Source: Eisenibacter elegans DSM 3317 (GTDB taxonomy: Bacteria; Bacteroidota; Bacteroidia; Cytophagales; Microscillaceae). From it: 64,000 nt of DNA. Positions within the stretch are counted from its first letter, which is position 1. Every line of letters starts with the position of its first letter. The notes beneath the pieces are model-generated. The model did no database searches. It worked only from the letters and a program-made list of their open reading frames with translations, and was not told where the DNA came from. The translations under genes were made by a program, and so were the position numbers. The stretch is taken from contig NZ_KE387154.1 of assembly GCF_000430505.1 (NCBI RefSeq), forward strand, positions 182,530 to 246,529, given 5' to 3'. This document shows positions 63,719 through 64,000 of the stretch, in pieces.

Positions 63719-64000
63719 TTAATCAATGATGACGCAGCGGTTGTTTTTCAAATCCTGCTCAACGGTTTTGTATTTGACATCTTTCTTGATGCTGCCGTCG
63801 GTGTATTGTACAGTTACTTTGTCGTTGCGCCCGATAGTTTTATCAGATTTGATTGGCTCGGCAATGCGCTCTGGCATAGGGGCGGTAGGCAGGGGTGCAC
63901 TAGGGGTATTGCCTCCAAACTCTGGTTTGTTTTCGCGCAGCTTGGGCTGTTGGCGACGTGGAGTAGGGCGAGCCTCGCTCATTTGGTTAGGCTCTACACG
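63719..64000 (-). CDS. secA: Preprotein translocase SecA, C-terminal end (partial)
   Basis: The frame is open at the window edge and continues beyond it, so the Met at 63982 is internal. The visible 93 residues are a proline-rich linker followed by GRNDKVTVQYTDGSIKKDVK and a C-terminal CVIID. This is the pattern of the SecA C-terminal end in Cytophagales-type bacteria, where the usual zinc-binding CxCxSGxxxxxCC tail is replaced. The ATPase part is outside the window, so the assignment rests on this tail alone. Confidence 0.65.
   Translation of the reverse strand, partial: RVEPNQMSEARPTPRRQQPKLRENKPEFGGNTPSAPLPTAPMPERIAEPIKSDKTIGRNDKVTVQYTDGSIKKDVKYKTVEQDLKNNRCVIID

Overview
This 64 kb window looks like an ordinary chromosomal stretch of a Bacteroidota bacterium, most probably a Cytophagales-type gliding or marine relative; I cannot name the species. 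The evidence is: repeated matches to the Bacteroidota promoter form TTTG-N(19-23)-TAnnTTTG, almost no Shine-Dalgarno sequences, a DUF4290-murA pair, two-component-regulator propeller and SpoIIE-type sensors, LytS/LytTR signalling, a POT transporter with a large C-terminal insert, and a SecA tail of unusual form. There are no rRNA or tRNA genes, no CRISPR arrays, no transposase genes and no phage genes. Coding density is high and genes mostly sit in short operons.

Layout. 1-5.7 kb (minus): recX, DUF4290, murA, a HAMP/GAF coiled-coil sensor and an ABA4-like membrane protein. 5.8-7.2 kb: a secreted SUMF1-fold protein and a lone SiaC-type regulator. 7.4-15.2 kb (plus): ribBA, a LolC/E-type permease, glutamate dehydrogenase, phosphatidylserine decarboxylase, a glycerophosphodiesterase and a POT peptide transporter. 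15.8-22.8 kb (mostly minus): three tandem coiled-coil/SPOR-like secreted paralogues, fumC, a small membrane protein (plus), a STAS-like protein, a MaoC dehydratase and a DUF4129-SpoIIM pair. 23-36 kb: a Vps10/Asp-box propeller protein, a LytS-LytTR pair, a thioesterase, a DsbD-type reductase, ung, apaG, a methyltransferase, an enoyl-CoA hydratase and a threonine aldolase.

36.4-45.3 kb is the most interesting block: a 1667-residue propeller-PAS-PP2C sensor, a SiaB-type kinase, a SiaC-type phosphoprotein, a TPR-PP2C sensor and a second SiaC-type protein, all on the plus strand. This is a partner-switching module built like Pseudomonas SiaABC but without a diguanylate cyclase in view, so its output is unknown. 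45-64 kb holds cinA, mutS, an acyltransferase-like protein, an MscS channel, bioF-bioD, pckA, a heme/metal-type binding lipoprotein, a lycopene cyclase, the glyoxylate-shunt pair aceB-aceA, a methyltransferase, a SPOR-like lipoprotein and the C-terminal end of secA.

Central metabolism is consistent with growth on acetate, fatty acids and peptides: peptide uptake, glutamate dehydrogenase, crotonase/MaoC/thioesterase enzymes, glyoxylate shunt, fumarase and PEP carboxykinase. The intergenic regions carry several unannotated repeats: a roughly 85-bp family in at least four places, a fold-back family in two places (one apparently interrupted by a small hairpin element), and several isolated palindromes.
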